Shown one piece after another: positions 11,000 to 23,144 of a stretch of 64,000 nt of DNA; positions within the stretch are counted from its first letter, which is position 1; the number at the start of each line of letters is the position of its first letter. The notes beneath the pieces were generated by a model. It ran no database searches, was not told the origin of the DNA, and saw nothing but the letters and a program-made list of their open reading frames with translations. The position numbers were made by a program, and so were the translations under genes. Origin of the DNA: Nymphaea colorata. Its lineage: Eukaryota; Streptophyta; Magnoliopsida; Nymphaeales; Nymphaeaceae. The stretch covers positions 7,284,334 to 7,348,333 of the forward strand of contig NC_045147.1 in NCBI RefSeq assembly GCF_008831285.2. Direction: 5' to 3'.

Positions 11000-13900
11000 C
11001 TCCCCCTCAAGCTTGGCATACATGTCAAACATGCCTAGCTTGCTTACATTTTTCTCGAATTGAGATGTACATAGGGCTTTGGTTAGAACATCTGCAATTT
11101 GATCTTCAGACTTCATATAAGGTAGGATCAACTCCTTTGAATCTATGCGTTCCCGTATGAAGTGGCGATCAATCTCTACATGTTTAGTTCTGTCATGCAA
11201 AACGGGATTATTCGCAAGATTAATTGCAGACTTGTTGTCGCAGTACATCCTCATCTTCTCTTATGTTTCAACACAAATATCTGCTAGGAGAATCTTTAAC
11301 CATAACATTTCTGTAACTCCCATAGCCACAGCCCTGTATTCAGCCTCAGCACTGGATCTAGAGCAAACTTCCTGCCTCTTACTTCTCCATACAACCAGGT
11401 TACCTCCCAGAAAGATGCAGTACCCTGTGGTAGACCTCCTAGTATCAGTACATCCGGCCCAATCTGCGTCAGAGTATCCTTCAATATTAAGTTGGTCTTG
11501 CTGAGTATAGAGTAATCCTTTTCCTGGGTCATTCTTTAGGTACCCCAACACTCTTTCTGCACTCTTCCAGTGACCATCAGTAGGAGCATGCATAAACTGA
11601 CTCAACACATTCACAGCATAAGTAATATCAGGGCGAGTAAGAGTAAGATAGATGAGCTTACCAACCAGCCTCTGATACCGCCCTTTTCCTTCCTCATCTA
11701 GGATGTTGCCAGTTTTGATGCTTATCTTTGTACCAGACTCCATTGGAGTTTGAAAGGGTCTGCATCCAAGTTTGCCTGTCTCCTTTAGAAGATCCAGAGT
11801 GTATTTCCTTTGGCTCATAACCAGCCCTGTCTCTGACCGAGCAATCTCTATCCCCAGAAAGTACCTCAGTTTACTCAAATCTTTAAGATCAAATTCAGCA
11901 GCTAACCTCTCCTTCATCTTCTTTTTCTCTTCTTCATCGTCACCTGTGACTATCATATCATCAACATACACAAGAAGAAGACTCACCAGGCCATCTCTCT
12001 GCTTAATGAATAGGGTGTGATCACCATTTCCCTGTTTGTATCCATTTGTCTTCATCACTATCTTCAGTCTTTCAAACCATGCTCTAGGAGACTGCTTTAA
12101 TCCATACAAGGCTTTCTTAAGATGACAGCATTTTCCGCTTTGAACATATCCAGGAGGCATACTCATATAGACCTCTTCTTCTAGATTGCCATTCAAGAAT
12201 GCGTTCTTAACATCAAGTTGATCCATGCTCCACCCCTTTTTCACGGCAAGTGCTAATATGACCCTCACAGTTTTCAGTTTGGCAACAGGGGAAAAGGTTT
12301 CAAGATAATCAATACCATATTTCTGGCTGAACCCCTTTGCAACAAGCCGAGCCTTATACCTTTCCACAGTACCATCTGGTTTGTACTTCACATTGAACAC
12401 CCACTTTGAACCAACTAAATGAGTTCCTTTGGGAATATCCACAACTTCTCAAGTGTCATTCTTTGCCAAGGCATTCATCTCCTCTGTCATGGCCTGTAGC
12501 CATTTAGGATCCTCTCTAGCATCTTCCACACACCTGGGAATAACAGACTTAGACAATGATGTTATAAAGCATTTGTAATTCTTACTCAATTTCGCATAAG
12601 AGACAAATCTCTGAATAGGATGAGAAGTGCAAGACCTGGTGCCCTTGCGCAGGGCTATAGGGAGCTCTTCATTGATTTGACTTGGGTCATCCGGGGAGCT
12701 CACAGGATTGGGATTGGTTACATCAACATTTTCAATCACATCTGTCTTCTTCCTTCTGTACACCTGGCCAAACAAATGATCACGGGCTGTAGGCTGATTA
12801 TCAACAAGACCCTCGTCCATGTGACGGTCTCTATCATCTCTGACTGTGTCTGCCACACTGTCACTGACCTTGTAATCCAAGAAATCCGTAAACTGAATCA
12901 ACTGATTTGAGGAATACTCTTCACTACTGTGTCCTAGATACTCCCCCTGAAGAGGATTCTCATGAAAGTATGCCTCGTGTTCATGGAAGGTGACGTCCCG
13001 GGAAACATAGACTTTAGAGGTGGTAGGATCAACACATTTGTATCCCTTCTGAGTGGAGGAATACCCCAGGAAGACAGCCTTGACAGACCGAGGATCAAGT
13101 TTCTTGAGGGTGGGACTATGGTCATGAACAAAACAGACACACCCGAACACCCGAGGAGTAAGAGGCCAGGGATTCTGAGTAGGCCAAAGCATAGAGTACG
13201 GGGAATGGCCCTGCAACACACGAGTAGGCATACGGTTGATAAGGTGGGCACTAGTGAGAAGCGCATCACCCCAGTAGCGCTTGGGAACCTGTCGATGGAA
13301 CAGAAGAGCCTGGGTAACATCAAGCAAATGGCGATTCTTCCGTTCAGCCACGCCATTTTGGGGAGGTGTGTAACTACATGACGTTTCATGGACAATACCC
13401 TTGCTCTTCAAGAAATCATCTAGGGATTGAGAGACATACTCTCTAGCATTATCGGTGCGAAAAGCTTGGACAGACGTCTGAAACTGAGTCTCAACAAAGG
13501 CCACAAAATTTTTGACAATAATGGGAACTTCACTATGTTCTTTCAACAGATACACGAACGTACAACAGGAGTAATCATCAATAAGGGTCATAAAGTAATG
13601 AAAACCACGACAAGTGGGTACTCCCGAAGGACCCCAAACATCAGAATGAACCAAAGCAAATGGACGAGTGGTCTTATTGAATGAAATAGGGTACGAGGCC
13701 CTAACATGTTTAGCCAACTGACACACTTCACAGGTGAAGGAGTCCATGGAAACAGAATGAAACAAACTAGGAAACAACTTCTTAATCAATGGAAACGGAA
13801 GATGACCAAGCCGCTCGTGCCATCGCATAATAGTAGATCTGTCTTCCATGCCTGACAACTGTCCACTAGTGGCTGAAATAAGAGCGGACGCAACCTGCAC

Positions 13901-15300
13901 AGGCAGTCTGTAGAGTCCATCAATAGCCGAACCAATCCCAATCTTCTGCCCCGTCACCAAGTCCTGCAGAAAACACCGATCAGCAGAAAAGATCAGATTA
14001 CAGTTGAGCTCTTTAGTAATACTGCTGACAGATAACAAATTCACAGGAATATTGGGAACATGAAGAGCATTATGAAGACAGTATTTATTTAACAAGGACA
14101 AACTCCCTTTTCCAGCCACAGAGATAGAAGAACCATCAGCCATAGATACACGTTGCTGCCCCGAAGACAATTTGTATTCTTGGAACATCTTAGGGTCCCC
14201 TGTCATATGATGCGTAGCACTACTGTCAACAATCCAATCACCATGTGAGGAATTACCTTGGTCACTAGTGGCCACGAGAGCTTGGGCTAACTTAGCCCCC
14301 TCAGACGTGGAAGTATCCTCCTGAGTAGTAGACAGCCAGCTGATATACGCTTGCAGTTCTTTGATTTGATCGGAGGAAAGCTTAGATTTGGCAACATTTG
14401 AAGGACTACTCTGACTAGGCTCAGGCACAGAAGGACTCCGGCGGCTAGAAGGAGGACGACTCCGGACAAGCCGCCTCTCAGGATGAAGATCCCAACAAAA
14501 ATCAACAGAATGTCCTGATTTGTTGCAATGGCTACACCGCCGAACAGGACGCTGTCCAATCCCAGAAGCACGACTAACAAAGGCTGAAGGAGAACTCCCC
14601 TGACTGGTGTCAATATGCATCACCTGTGGACGTTGTTCCTCAGATTCCACACGGGCATACACCTCTTCAATTCCGGGGACCTCGTCACAATTGAGAATTT
14701 GGCTCCTAATGGATTCAAATTCATCGCGTAAGCCTCCGAGGAAAAGAAACGTCCGATCCATCCATTCTTTGTCCCAGTACAAGGCATGATCAGACCCACA
14801 GTGCCAGTCATCATTCACATGGTAGTCAAGTTCCTCCCACTTAGTCTTTAGGGCTGCAAAGAAAGCGGCTACAGACACCCTGTTTAAGAGAGTATATGCT
14901 ACGTTTGATTTGGTACGTACGCAATACTCTCTTCTTACGGCCATACATCCGTGCAAGCACAGTCCACATGTCGTAGGCAGTCGATTTACGCAAGATCAAA
15001 GGCTGAATATCGGCAGAAACAGAACTAATAATCCATACTTTAACCTGACTATCTTCCAACGTCCAAGTAGCCCATCGCGGATCAGTTTTTGAAGGTGCAG
15101 GCTTCTCCCCAGTAATGTAGGGCAGGCGACCACGACTGGTTATCCCAATTTCTAGGGCAGCCGACCAAGAGAGATAGTTATCCTTGTTCAGCCGGATGGA
15201 GGTGACTTGAACAGGCAAGATCTCGCTATTGGTATTGCTGCTCGAGTCTAGGGCATCATCGATCTTGAGGGACATCTCTTCGGCCATCACAATCACCAAG
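10994..15300 (-). pseudogene. copia B gag-pol, three lesions
   Basis: Gag starts at about 15289 (MAEEMSLKIDD). Leftwards it shows a zinc knuckle CSHCNKSGHSVDFC (about 14545-14504), a protease box reading DSSA instead of the usual DSGA (about 14230), integrase with SDVWGPSG, TDNAREY and NGVAERKNRH (DDE triad present), RT with YVDD (about 11957-11968), and RNase H ending in KLEGEC at 10997. Relative to copia A, about 5 bp are missing near 14885, shifting the gag frame. Two stops follow in frame: a Trp-to-TGA at about 12447 at the start of RT, and a TAA at about 11259 in RNase H. With only these breaks and near-identical LTRs it is a recent but dead copy. Confidence 0.93.
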
Positions 15301-15569
15301 GAGAAAGAATACCCAGCACCAGAGACGACAAACAAGAGGCAGTGGCGCTGGACGGCGGCGGTGCGGGATAGAGCGACGGCGGTGGGCAACGGCGGCGCTG
15401 GACAGCGGCAACGCAGCAGAGAACAACCGCGCAGGACGATGGCGGCGGCGCAGCTGGCAGCGCTGGACGGCGGCGGCGCAGCAGAGGCAGAGAAAAAAAA
15501 ACGGCGGAAACAGCAGCGGCAAAAAAATGGCGGAAACACGACTATCACACCAACGATCTCTCACGCGTT

Positions 15570-15582
15570 GGCTCTGATACCA
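15570..15582 (-). other. copia B primer-binding site
   Basis: The reverse complement TGGTATCAGAGCC lies directly against the 5' LTR and matches the initiator tRNA-Met 3' end. Confidence 0.9.
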
Positions 15583-15861
15583 TGTAGAAACACACACCAA
15601 GATGGAGAGGAAGAGAAGGAACACACAATATACGTGGAAAACCTCAAAGAGAGGTGAAAAACCACGGAGAAGCTCTAACCTAGGTGCACAACCGCAACCC
15701 TAGGAGAGAGAAAATGTTATTCCACTTAATCAACAATTACACCATAAGTGGGATTAAATAAGAGGGAAAAAACGCCTAGGGTATCGAGCCACTCTCGGTA
15801 CCCGTGCCCATGGGACAGGGTCTGGATCCAGACCCGGTTCCCTACACATGATATGTTAACA
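15583..15861 (-). repeat. copia B 5' LTR
   Basis: This is the partner of 10721-10999. The palindrome at 15815-15838 carries one mismatch here (ACAGGG in place of ACCGGG). Confidence 0.95.
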
Positions 15862-17911
15862 ATTATCATTACTCATTCACAAGATGACTGGCTAGCACAT
15901 GAGGTTAATACACCCTACGAGTGCACTTACACCTTCCAATGCCTCCACACGAGGTCTATACATACAGTAACAGTCATTGCTAGCCGTCATACAGTACGGG
16001 TACAACTACCCTCTATTTCATCCATTTGCATTGTTGCCCATGGCAATGCATATGCAACAACGTACACATTCATATCAATCATCACATCAATCCTCACATC
16101 AATCACGTCAATCACCTCTTTGAAAAACTTAGTCAATCCACAGAGAGTAGTCTTGATCTGCGGTTGGCTCGTAGCTGTCCTATGCAGTTATCATTCTATA
16201 ATGCTTTCTAATGCACAATTGGGGTCGAGGAGATACTCGACTCGATAACCCGCTTCATCTGTCCTAAACAGATATCAATTCTAGCATGCACATGCCAATG
16301 CGTAACATTTTCAAAACAAATGGCTAATAATCTTTCTAACCCATTCATATCATATAGGCAACATACATATACTCATTCACAAAGCAGTCAATCAATTAAC
16401 ATCACAATCCTAGGATCCTTTGATCCTAGGAGCACACAATCACACATTTGCCCCAGGCAGGGATTTGCCTGGAATGTCGCCATATCTGTGGCGCGCTCAC
16501 AAAACTCCTCGAGCTTCGAACTCAAGGTCGACGGGACGTGCCCGGGGTACCTGCAAACATAAACAAATGATAAGATTCCTACTAGATACCTAAACAATTC
16601 AAACAAATACAAAACAAAATCCTTGAGGCACGTGTCATCGCCTCAAGAGGGTGTCGACGGGTAGTGTCGACCTACAAGCCCTCTAATAGGCCACTTCCCA
16701 ACTTCTAGCTGTGCCAACAAAAGTCAAAACTCAAAGCCATCAATCCATCTATCACAAACGCCTTTCTCCAAACTTTCTTTTTCTTAATCAAGGCGTCAAC
16801 CCCAAAGGCACAACCAACTTATGTACGCTTTCCCTGTTTAACTCCAAGACGCACCCGTTCACCAGAACGTGTGCTACACGCTCACCAAAACCGTCCTAAA
16901 TCTTCCCCACAGCCATACAAACGCTACCATGCTTCCCTATTACTTCGAAAATCAACTCATCATGCTTAAAAGATCAACAAACACATGAATCATCACTTCT
17001 CCATCATAACCCCACATTTTCCCCAAAAGTAAAATCGCTTGCATGCTTCCCTAACTATCAATTCTACCTTCTAGCATGCTCAAACAATAATTATACGCGT
17101 TCCAAAGAAAAATATATCATAAAATAGGTCCAATTTCGCATTTCTCACCCCAATTTGAAAGTCTAAACTGTTGTAATCCTCCCGGCAGCCACCTCAAGCA
17201 TACAGTCGATCCCCAAATGGCAGAAATCGTGCCAAGCCGCCACCACCAACGCCTTCTATTCACTGATACAAAGAGAATGATGCACCCTCAAACTGCAATT
17301 CCAATCCAGCAGCCACTACTAAAGAGAACAAGCAAGAACGTGCTCAAGAGGAGTTCGGCTAAAATATTGGTTCGATTGGGGGAGGCTGAGAACTGAGAAA
17401 GGGCACGAGAATGAGCAAGGAGAAAACGTCGACAGAGATGAGAGACAGACAAAGGGGTAGGGGTCGGACGGTGAGGGAAGGGTCTGCGTGGGAAGGAGGA
17501 GGAGAAGAAAGAAGAGGAAGGAGGAGCAGGCGAGGGAGAAAGGAGGAGGCGAGAGAAGAAGGGAAGAGAGCTCGGGCAAGGAAGAGAGGGACAGCGTGTG
17601 GGAGGAGAGAGAGCGTTGTAGAGAGGGAGGGATGCGCAGGAAAGGAGGGGAAAAACAGGCAGAGAGGGCGAGAGAGGGAGCTTACCCGCGAGCTGTCGCC
17701 GTCGCCGTCACCGCTGTCGTCACCGTCGCCTTCTTCCGCTTCGCTGAGTTTCGGTCGTGGGTGAGGGAGAGACGAAGAGGGGAAACGAGGGAGAAGAAGG
17801 AGACAAGGAAGGGGAGACGGGCTGCGGCGTCGGGGCTCCTAACGCGCATGGAGCTCGGGTCCGGGTCTGGACCCTGACCCGACCCGTCCTGCAAAAAGGC
17901 CGAGCGTTACA

Positions 17912-20461
17912 GTGGGACTATGGTTATGAACAAAGCAACACACCCGAACACCCGAGGAGTAAGAGGCCAAGGGTTATGGGTGGGACTGAGCACAGAGTAA
18001 GGAGTACGGCCATTCAACACACGAGTGGGCATACGGTTGATGAGGTGGGCACTAGTGAGGAGTGCATCGCCCCAGTAGCGCTTAGGAACGTGCCTGTGGA
18101 ACATAATAGCTCGGGTGACATCTAATAAATGGCGATTTTTACGTTCGGCCATGCCATTTTGAGGAGGAGTATAACTACAGGACGTCTCATGAACAATACC
18201 CTTGCCCCGCAGGAAGTCATCCAGGGATTGGGAGACATACTCCCTGGCATTATCAGTACGGAAAGTCTGAACAGAGGTCTGAAATTGATTCTCGACAAAG
18301 GAAACAAAATTTTTGACAACGACAGGAACCTCACTACGTTCTTTCAACAAGTACACGAACGTACAACGGGAGTAGTCATCAATCAGAGTCATAAAGTAAT
18401 GGAAACCACGACAAGTGGGTACACTCCCGAAGGACTCCAAACATCAGAGTGAACCAAGGCAAAAGGACGAGTGGTTTTATTGATAGAAATAGGGTACGAA
18501 GCCCTAACATGCTTAGCAAGCTGACACACTTCACATGTGAAGGAGTCCATGGAAACAGAAGTAAACAACCTAGGAAACAACTTCTTAATCAACTGGAATG
18601 GGAGATGTCCAAGGCACTCGTGCCATCTCATAATGCTAGACCTGTCCTCCATGCCCGTCAACTGTCTGCTAGTGGCTGAAATGAGAGCAGAGGCAACCTG
18701 TACGGGCAGTCTGTAGAGGCCATCAATAACCGAACCAATCCCAATCTTCTTCCCCGTCACCAAGTCCTGCAGGGTACAATGATCAGTAGAGAAAATTAGA
18801 TTACAATTGAGCTCTTTGGTGATACTACTGACAGATAACAAATTCACAGGAATATTGGGAAGATGAAGAGCATTATGCAGAAGATATTTATTTAATAAGG
18901 ACAAACTCCCTTTTCCAGCCACAGAGATCGAGGACCCATCAGCCATAGATACTCGTTGCTGCCCTGAAGACAATTTGTACTCTTCAAACATCTTAGGGTT
19001 CCCTGTCATATGATGAGTAGCTCCACTGTCCACTACCCAATCACCAAGTAAGGAATTACCTTGATCACTTGTGGCAACAAGAGCTTGGGCTAACTGAACT
19101 CCCTCAGACGTGGAGGCTTCCTCCTTAGTAGTAGATAACCGGCTGATGTAAGCTTGTAATTCCTTGATTTGGTCAGAGGAAAGCTTCGGTTTTTCAACAC
19201 TAGGAGAGCTAGTATCAGGCACAGGAGGACCCCGCCTACCAGAGGGAGGACGACACAGGTGAACCTCTTCTCAGGATGAAGATCCCAACAAAAATCAAAG
19301 AGTGTCCCAACTTGTTACAATGACTGCATCGCCCAATAGTACGCTGCCCAGTCCCTGGCACGGCTAACAAAAGCAGAGGGTGAACTACCATGATTAGAGT
19401 CAATATGCATCACTTGACGACGTTGTTCCTTAGATTCCACCCGGGCTTACACCTCCTCAATTCCAGGGGTCTCATCACAATTGAGAATTTGACTCCTAAT
19501 GGATTTAAATTCATCACGCAAACCTCCCAGAAAAATAAAAGTGCGGTCCATCCATTCTTTCTGCCAGTACAGCTCATGATCAGAACCACAATTCCAGTCA
19601 TCATTCACATGATAATCCAGTTCCTGATTCCTCCCATTTAGTCTTCAGGGCTGCATAGAAGGATGCCACAGACAAGTCACCCTGTTTAAGAGAATAGATG
19701 CTGTGTTTAATCCGGTATGTACCCAGGACTCTCTTTTTACGGCCATACATCCTCGCAAGCACAGTCCACATGTCATATGAGGTCAACTTTCGCAAAATAA
19801 GGGGCTGAATATCAGCAGAAACAGAACTAATAATCCAAACCTTAACTTGACTATCTTCCAACGCCCAAGTCGCCCATCCAGGATCAGTTTTACTAGGTGC
19901 AGGTTTCTCCCTAGTGATATAGGGCAGACGACCGCGACTAGTGATCCCAATTTCAAGCACAGCAGACCAAGAGAGATAATTGTCTTTGTTCAGCCGAATA
20001 GAGGTGACTTGAACAGGCACATTTTCGCTCTTGGTATTGCTGTCTGTGTCAAAGGTAACATCGGCCTTGGAGGTCATCTCTTCAGCCATAACGTCCACAA
20101 AAGAAATCCAACAGTCAGAGAATACCAGAAAAGCACAAGACGAGGACGGGCAGCGGTAGAACAGAGAGCTGCGTCAGCGGGAAAAAGGCCAGGCGACGAT
20201 GGCAGTCTATGCGACGGCGGTCCTGGCGACGGAGGTCTAGGCGACAGGGGTCCAGGCGGCGGCTGTCCTGGCGACGACGGGGGCGCACGCCAGGCGACGT
20301 CGGCGGGCGGCGTCGTGCTGCGACGGCGGGCAGCGTCGGCGGCGGGCTGAGACGGCAGGCGGCGTCTGCGAGGATTTAGGGTTCAGACTTAGGGTTCCAA
20401 GAAAACCCTAAATCACAAACGAACAAAGAAGCCAAACAACACGATTTTGGCTCTAATACCA
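17912..20461 (-). pseudogene. copia A, gag-integrase part, broken
   Basis: Gag begins at about 20089 (MAEEMTSKADV). Leftwards, the protease DSGATHH box lies near 19015, and the preintegrase and integrase core is seen in pieces (SLVHSDVW near 18470, TDNAREY near 18250, NGMAERKNRH near 18150). Compared with A' the frame is broken near 19630, near 19230-19400, by a 2-bp insertion near 18424, and by a 1-bp deletion near 17933. The fragment ends at the E2 insertion site. It is very similar along its whole length to 48580-51159. Confidence 0.9.
20449..20461 (-). other. copia A primer-binding site (one mismatch)
   Basis: The reverse complement is TGGTATTAGAGCC, one base away from the initiator tRNA-Met complement, directly beside the LTR. 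Confidence 0.8.
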
Positions 20462-20736
20462 TGTAGAAACACGCAGCGAAAGAAGAGAAAGAAAAGCCAC
20501 ACAAGATTTACGTGGAAAACCTCAGAAAGAGGTGAAAAACCACGGGGAAGCTCTAACCTAAGGGCAAAACCGCAACCCTAGGAGAGAGAAAACTTCATTT
20601 ACTTAATCAACAATTACAATAAGTGATTAGAATTAAAAGAGGGAGGCCTAGGGAATCGAGCCCGTCCTCGGTTCCCGTGCCCATGGGTACTGGGTCCATA
20701 TCCGGACCCGGTTCCCTATAACACTGTATTCTAACA
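20462..20736 (-). repeat. copia A 5' LTR (275 bp)
   Basis: It begins TGTAGAAACACGCAGC and ends GTATTCTAACA. It matches the A' LTR (51160-51445) throughout apart from small indels. The right-flanking 5 bp are ACTTC. The partner LTR is outside the window. The inverted motif GGGTCCATATCCGGACCC lies at 20692-20709. Confidence 0.9.
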
Positions 20737-21179
20737 ACTTCCATACTTTGTTTAGTAGTATGATAGTATCTATAAATTTTGGATCATGATTTATGAATAT
20801 GTTATTTTGTTTGTAATTTTTTGGTATATATATATGTCTGTGAATATGTTGTTCTGTTTGTAATTTTTTGACATATATATGTGTGTGTGTGTGTACGGCC
20901 GTACCCTCGCACCCAAGTTTTTTGAAAACGGTCCATACCCATACCCGCACCCGTACTCGTACATGTACCCATGTGACATAGTTTGACGCCTAGCACTGCA
21001 ACCTCTAACTAATTTTGCCAATCTAATCTACCTTATTCTCAGACAAGAAAAGTGGCAGTCATACACCAAGAGTAAAGGTGCGAGATCTATATTCCTCACA
21101 ACAATAGCCCAGCAACTCTCACAAAGGAAATAAAACCATGCTCCAAAGCACAAAAACTGTATTATAAATAATTGGGAAA
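20737..21179. other. no gene seen; AT-rich spacer, probably MED23 intron or upstream flank
   Basis: There is no coding exon on either strand. A roughly 50-bp AT-rich unit (AATATGTT-TTTGTTTGTAATTTTTTG) occurs twice, near 20797 and 20845. It is followed by a TG run and an imperfect CCCGTAC/CCATACC-rich stretch (about 20900-20965). A similar CCGTACCCGCA stretch recurs at 30883-30920 inside the MED23 intron. Confidence 0.5.
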
Positions 21180-21184
21180 GTTTC

Positions 21185-21484
21185 TCATGCAAGATGAAAG
21201 CATAACCAAATTTTGTAATTGGACCCAATTAGAATTTTTAGTATTTGTAAAATGGATCCAGATCTGCAGTCCATCCCTTTCTCTATATAAGGGGACGTTG
21301 GATCATTTTGTAGACAATCAAGAAGTTGAAAGAAATGAAGTGTGTTGTTAGTTTTCTTCTGTTCTCCTTGTTCAATTGATCATTTGCTTGAGTTGCTTGA
21401 GTTTTAGTTAGTTTAAGTTTAGTTTTAGTTTAGTTGTGAGTGCAGTTGGATTAAGATTCTTTAATCTTGATTCTTATTGCATTA
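21185..21484 (+). repeat. 5' LTR of the compact element
   Basis: It carries a TATA-like TCTATATAAGGGG at about 21281 and a TTTAGTTTAG-type repeat near its end. It differs from the 3' LTR at only a handful of positions. Confidence 0.93.
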
Positions 21485-21486
21485 AT

Positions 21487-21498
21487 TGGTATCAGAGC
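21487..21498 (+). other. primer-binding site of the compact element
   Basis: TGGTATCAGAGC is complementary to the initiator tRNA-Met 3' end and lies 2 bp from the LTR. Confidence 0.9.
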
Positions 21499-21513
21499 AA
21501 GGCTTTTACGAAC

Positions 21514-21792
21514 ATGAAAGACCAAGTTCAGAAAACCTTGATGCTGACCGTAGCAAGGCAGGAATCTGATTTATCTTTCATTAGACAGGATCTTGCTGTT
21601 GTAACCAGGAAGATAGCCGAGATCAGAGGAATGCTCTGTTCTATTTTGCAGAACACACAAGATCTTAATGGACATCCTCTCGCGTTGGGTCAACAGTTGT
21701 CTTCTTCAACCCATGAGCAGACAACTCCGCCACTTCACTATCGGACAGCGGTGAACCCAGCCATGGTTGAGGATGAGCGTCCGGAGGAGTGA
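21514..21792 (+). CDS. short leader ORF of the compact LTR element, possible gag remnant
   Basis: An ORF of about 92 codons starts at MKDQVQKTL 15 bp after the primer site. Residues 1-50 are rich in alternating charged and hydrophobic positions (RQESDLSFIRQDLAVVTRKIAEI), compatible with a coiled coil. The rest is low-complexity and the frame ends at 21792. Position and character suggest the amino end of a degenerate gag, but there is no zinc knuckle and I cannot assign a family. It may not be translated. Confidence 0.3.
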   Translation: MKDQVQKTLMLTVARQESDLSFIRQDLAVVTRKIAEIRGMLCSILQNTQDLNGHPLALGQQLSSSTHEQTTPPLHYRTAVNPAMVEDERPEE

Positions 21793-22830
21793 TTGAGGCT
21801 GGCCGCTGCATCGCCGTCAGGTAAAGGATCCAGGAGCTCATTCGGCAGCAGGGGAACAACTTCTGTTTCGTCCGCCTCTTGTGCAGAAAGGCAAGGGATT
21901 TCCCCGATTGAGGCTTCCCCACCAATGGGTCTACCGTCCATTGGTGGGCAGGGAGTGGTGGATGCCGTCACCGTTGAGGGAGCTAGAGAATCTGATGCCC
22001 CGCCTCCCGCTGGTGGAGGCGGTAGGCCAGCCACTAGCAACAAGGGAACTTTGCCACCCACGAGTGCCCCATTCTTCAGTTCTTGAACGAGAGCAGGTGA
22101 TTGCAGCTCTTCTCGAGCTGCCGACAAGGAGCCCCAGCGTCTGGAGGAGAAGCGTTCACCGGCGTGCACGATTCCAGCTGGGAAAGACGTCAGAATTGTC
22201 GCCTGCAGCAAAGGAATGGCCCCTTCTCCACCTGTCGCTTGTGGGCAAGGCCTGAACACGTTGCAGGGGAGCGCCCATGGATTTGCCGCCCACCGGCGAA
22301 CTGGAGGCGACAGGTAGCCGCCTTCCGCCAGTTCTCCCACTCAGACAAGACGGGGCGGCGGCGGAGGGTGCCGCACTTCCGCCCTCTAGTTTGCCCCTTC
22401 CGCCTCTATTTGAGGCGGAAAGGGGGAACCTTGAGCGGCGCCCCAAGCTACCGCTCGTGGGTTTGGACCAGTCCCTTTTGGGACCGGTTCAAGCCGAACC
22501 GGGTTTTGAGCCCGATTCGGTTCCGTTTCGCCCGATTCACGGGTATGAGGGTCCAAATCTGGGTCCAAACAAGCTGTTTCCATCATTTGATATTGGATCT
22601 GATTTGGGGATGCCCATAGATCATATCCAAGATTGCGTTTCTTCTCCAAAGCCACCACCTGGATGGATCATTATCAGAAGATAATCAATAGACCACTGCT
22701 TTAGCTTATGCAGGCGAGCGGTGGGACCTTTTGTTCAGAAGATCCAAACCTTGTCTAAACTCTCTAAGGTGAAGAATCATTTTGGCAGAATGAAAGATTT
22801 AAACTCGTCGAGGGCTACTCTTCTCCAACT
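21793..22830 (+). other. GC-rich interior of the compact element, no recognisable protein
   Basis: All frames are either short or low-complexity (Pro/Gly/Ser-rich). No retroviral motif is visible. A phrase GGGTCCAAATCTGGGTCC near 22548-22565 weakly resembles the LTR palindrome seen in other families. Confidence 0.6.
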
Positions 22831-22839
22831 AGGGGAGTC

Positions 22840-23139
22840 TGATGCAAGATGAAAGCATAACCAAATTTTGTAATTGGACCCAATTAGAATTTTTAGTATT
22901 TGTAAAATGGATCCAGATCCGCAGTCCATCCCTTTCTCTATATAAGGGGACGTTGGATCATTTTGTAGACAGTCAAGAAGTTGAAAGAAATGAAGTGTGT
23001 TGTTAGTTTTCTTCTGTTCTTCTTGTTCGATTGATCATTTGCTTGAGTTGCTTGAGTTTTAGTTAGTTTAAGTTTAGTTTTAGTTTAGTTGTGAGTGCAG
23101 TTGGATTAAGATTCTTTAATCTTGATTCTTATTGCATTA
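22840..23139 (+). repeat. 3' LTR of the compact element
   Basis: It runs from TGATGCAAGATG to TTGCATTA and is followed by the GTTTC duplication. Confidence 0.93.
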
Positions 23140-23144
23140 GTTTC

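Larger units (their letters stand above)
10721..15861 (-). mobile_element. copia B, full-length young Ty1/copia retrotransposon nested in E2
   Basis: LTRs of 279 bp each lie at 10721-10999 and 15583-15861 and differ at only about four positions. The 5-bp duplication ATTAT flanks the element (10716-10720 and 15862-15866). A primer-binding site abuts the right LTR at 15570-15582, and a purine tract (TTGAGGGGGAG on the minus strand) abuts the left LTR. This is the innermost and youngest layer of the nest: copia A, then E2, then B. It belongs to the same family group as A and A' (closely similar gag and pol) but has clearly different LTRs. Confidence 0.96.
9759..17911 (-). mobile_element. E2: long LTR-like element inserted in copia A, itself split by copia B
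   Basis: The left end is TGTCACACCCC and the right end GAGCGTTACA. The 5-bp GTGGG at 9754-9758 is repeated at 17912-17916, and copia A reads straight through once the element is taken out. After removing copia B and one ATTAT copy, E2 is about 3.0 kb (9759-10720 plus 15867-17911). It has no recognisable gag, pol or primer site. TG...CA ends, a 5-bp duplication and no interior fit a solo LTR of a long-LTR retrotransposon. The same blocks occur in E1 and E3. Orientation is inferred from the palindrome 37 bp from the right end. Confidence 0.85.
21185..23139 (+). mobile_element. compact non-autonomous LTR retrotransposon (LARD/TRIM-like)
   Basis: Two 300-bp LTRs lie at 21185-21484 and 22840-23139, flanked by the 5-bp duplication GTTTC (21180-21184 and 23140-23144). 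A tRNA-Met primer site begins 2 bp after the 5' LTR and a short purine tract (22831-22837) precedes the 3' LTR. The interior is only 1355 bp and encodes no protease, integrase or RT, so mobilisation would need another element's proteins. The LTR termini are TGATGC...GCATTA, ending in TA instead of CA in both copies; the 5' copy starts TC through one change. The LTRs are nearly identical, so the insertion is recent. It sits upstream of MED23 exon 23588, probably within an intron. Confidence 0.93.

Noticed and set aside
15229-15657. Poly-Ala/Arg frames in the copia B leader, with similar frames in A, A', I and J
   Set aside because: These are GC-rich 5' leaders of copia elements preceding gag on the opposite strand; the frames are compositional.
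20900-20965. CCCGTAC/CCATACCC-rich stretch resembling degenerate telomere-like repeats
   Set aside because: The units are irregular and do not match the plant telomere heptamer. A related stretch at 30883-30920 suggests a decayed dispersed repeat instead.
21738-22446. Overlapping 100-200 codon frames on both strands of the compact LTR element
   Set aside because: GC-rich composition explains them; no motif and no consistent frame beyond the short leader ORF.
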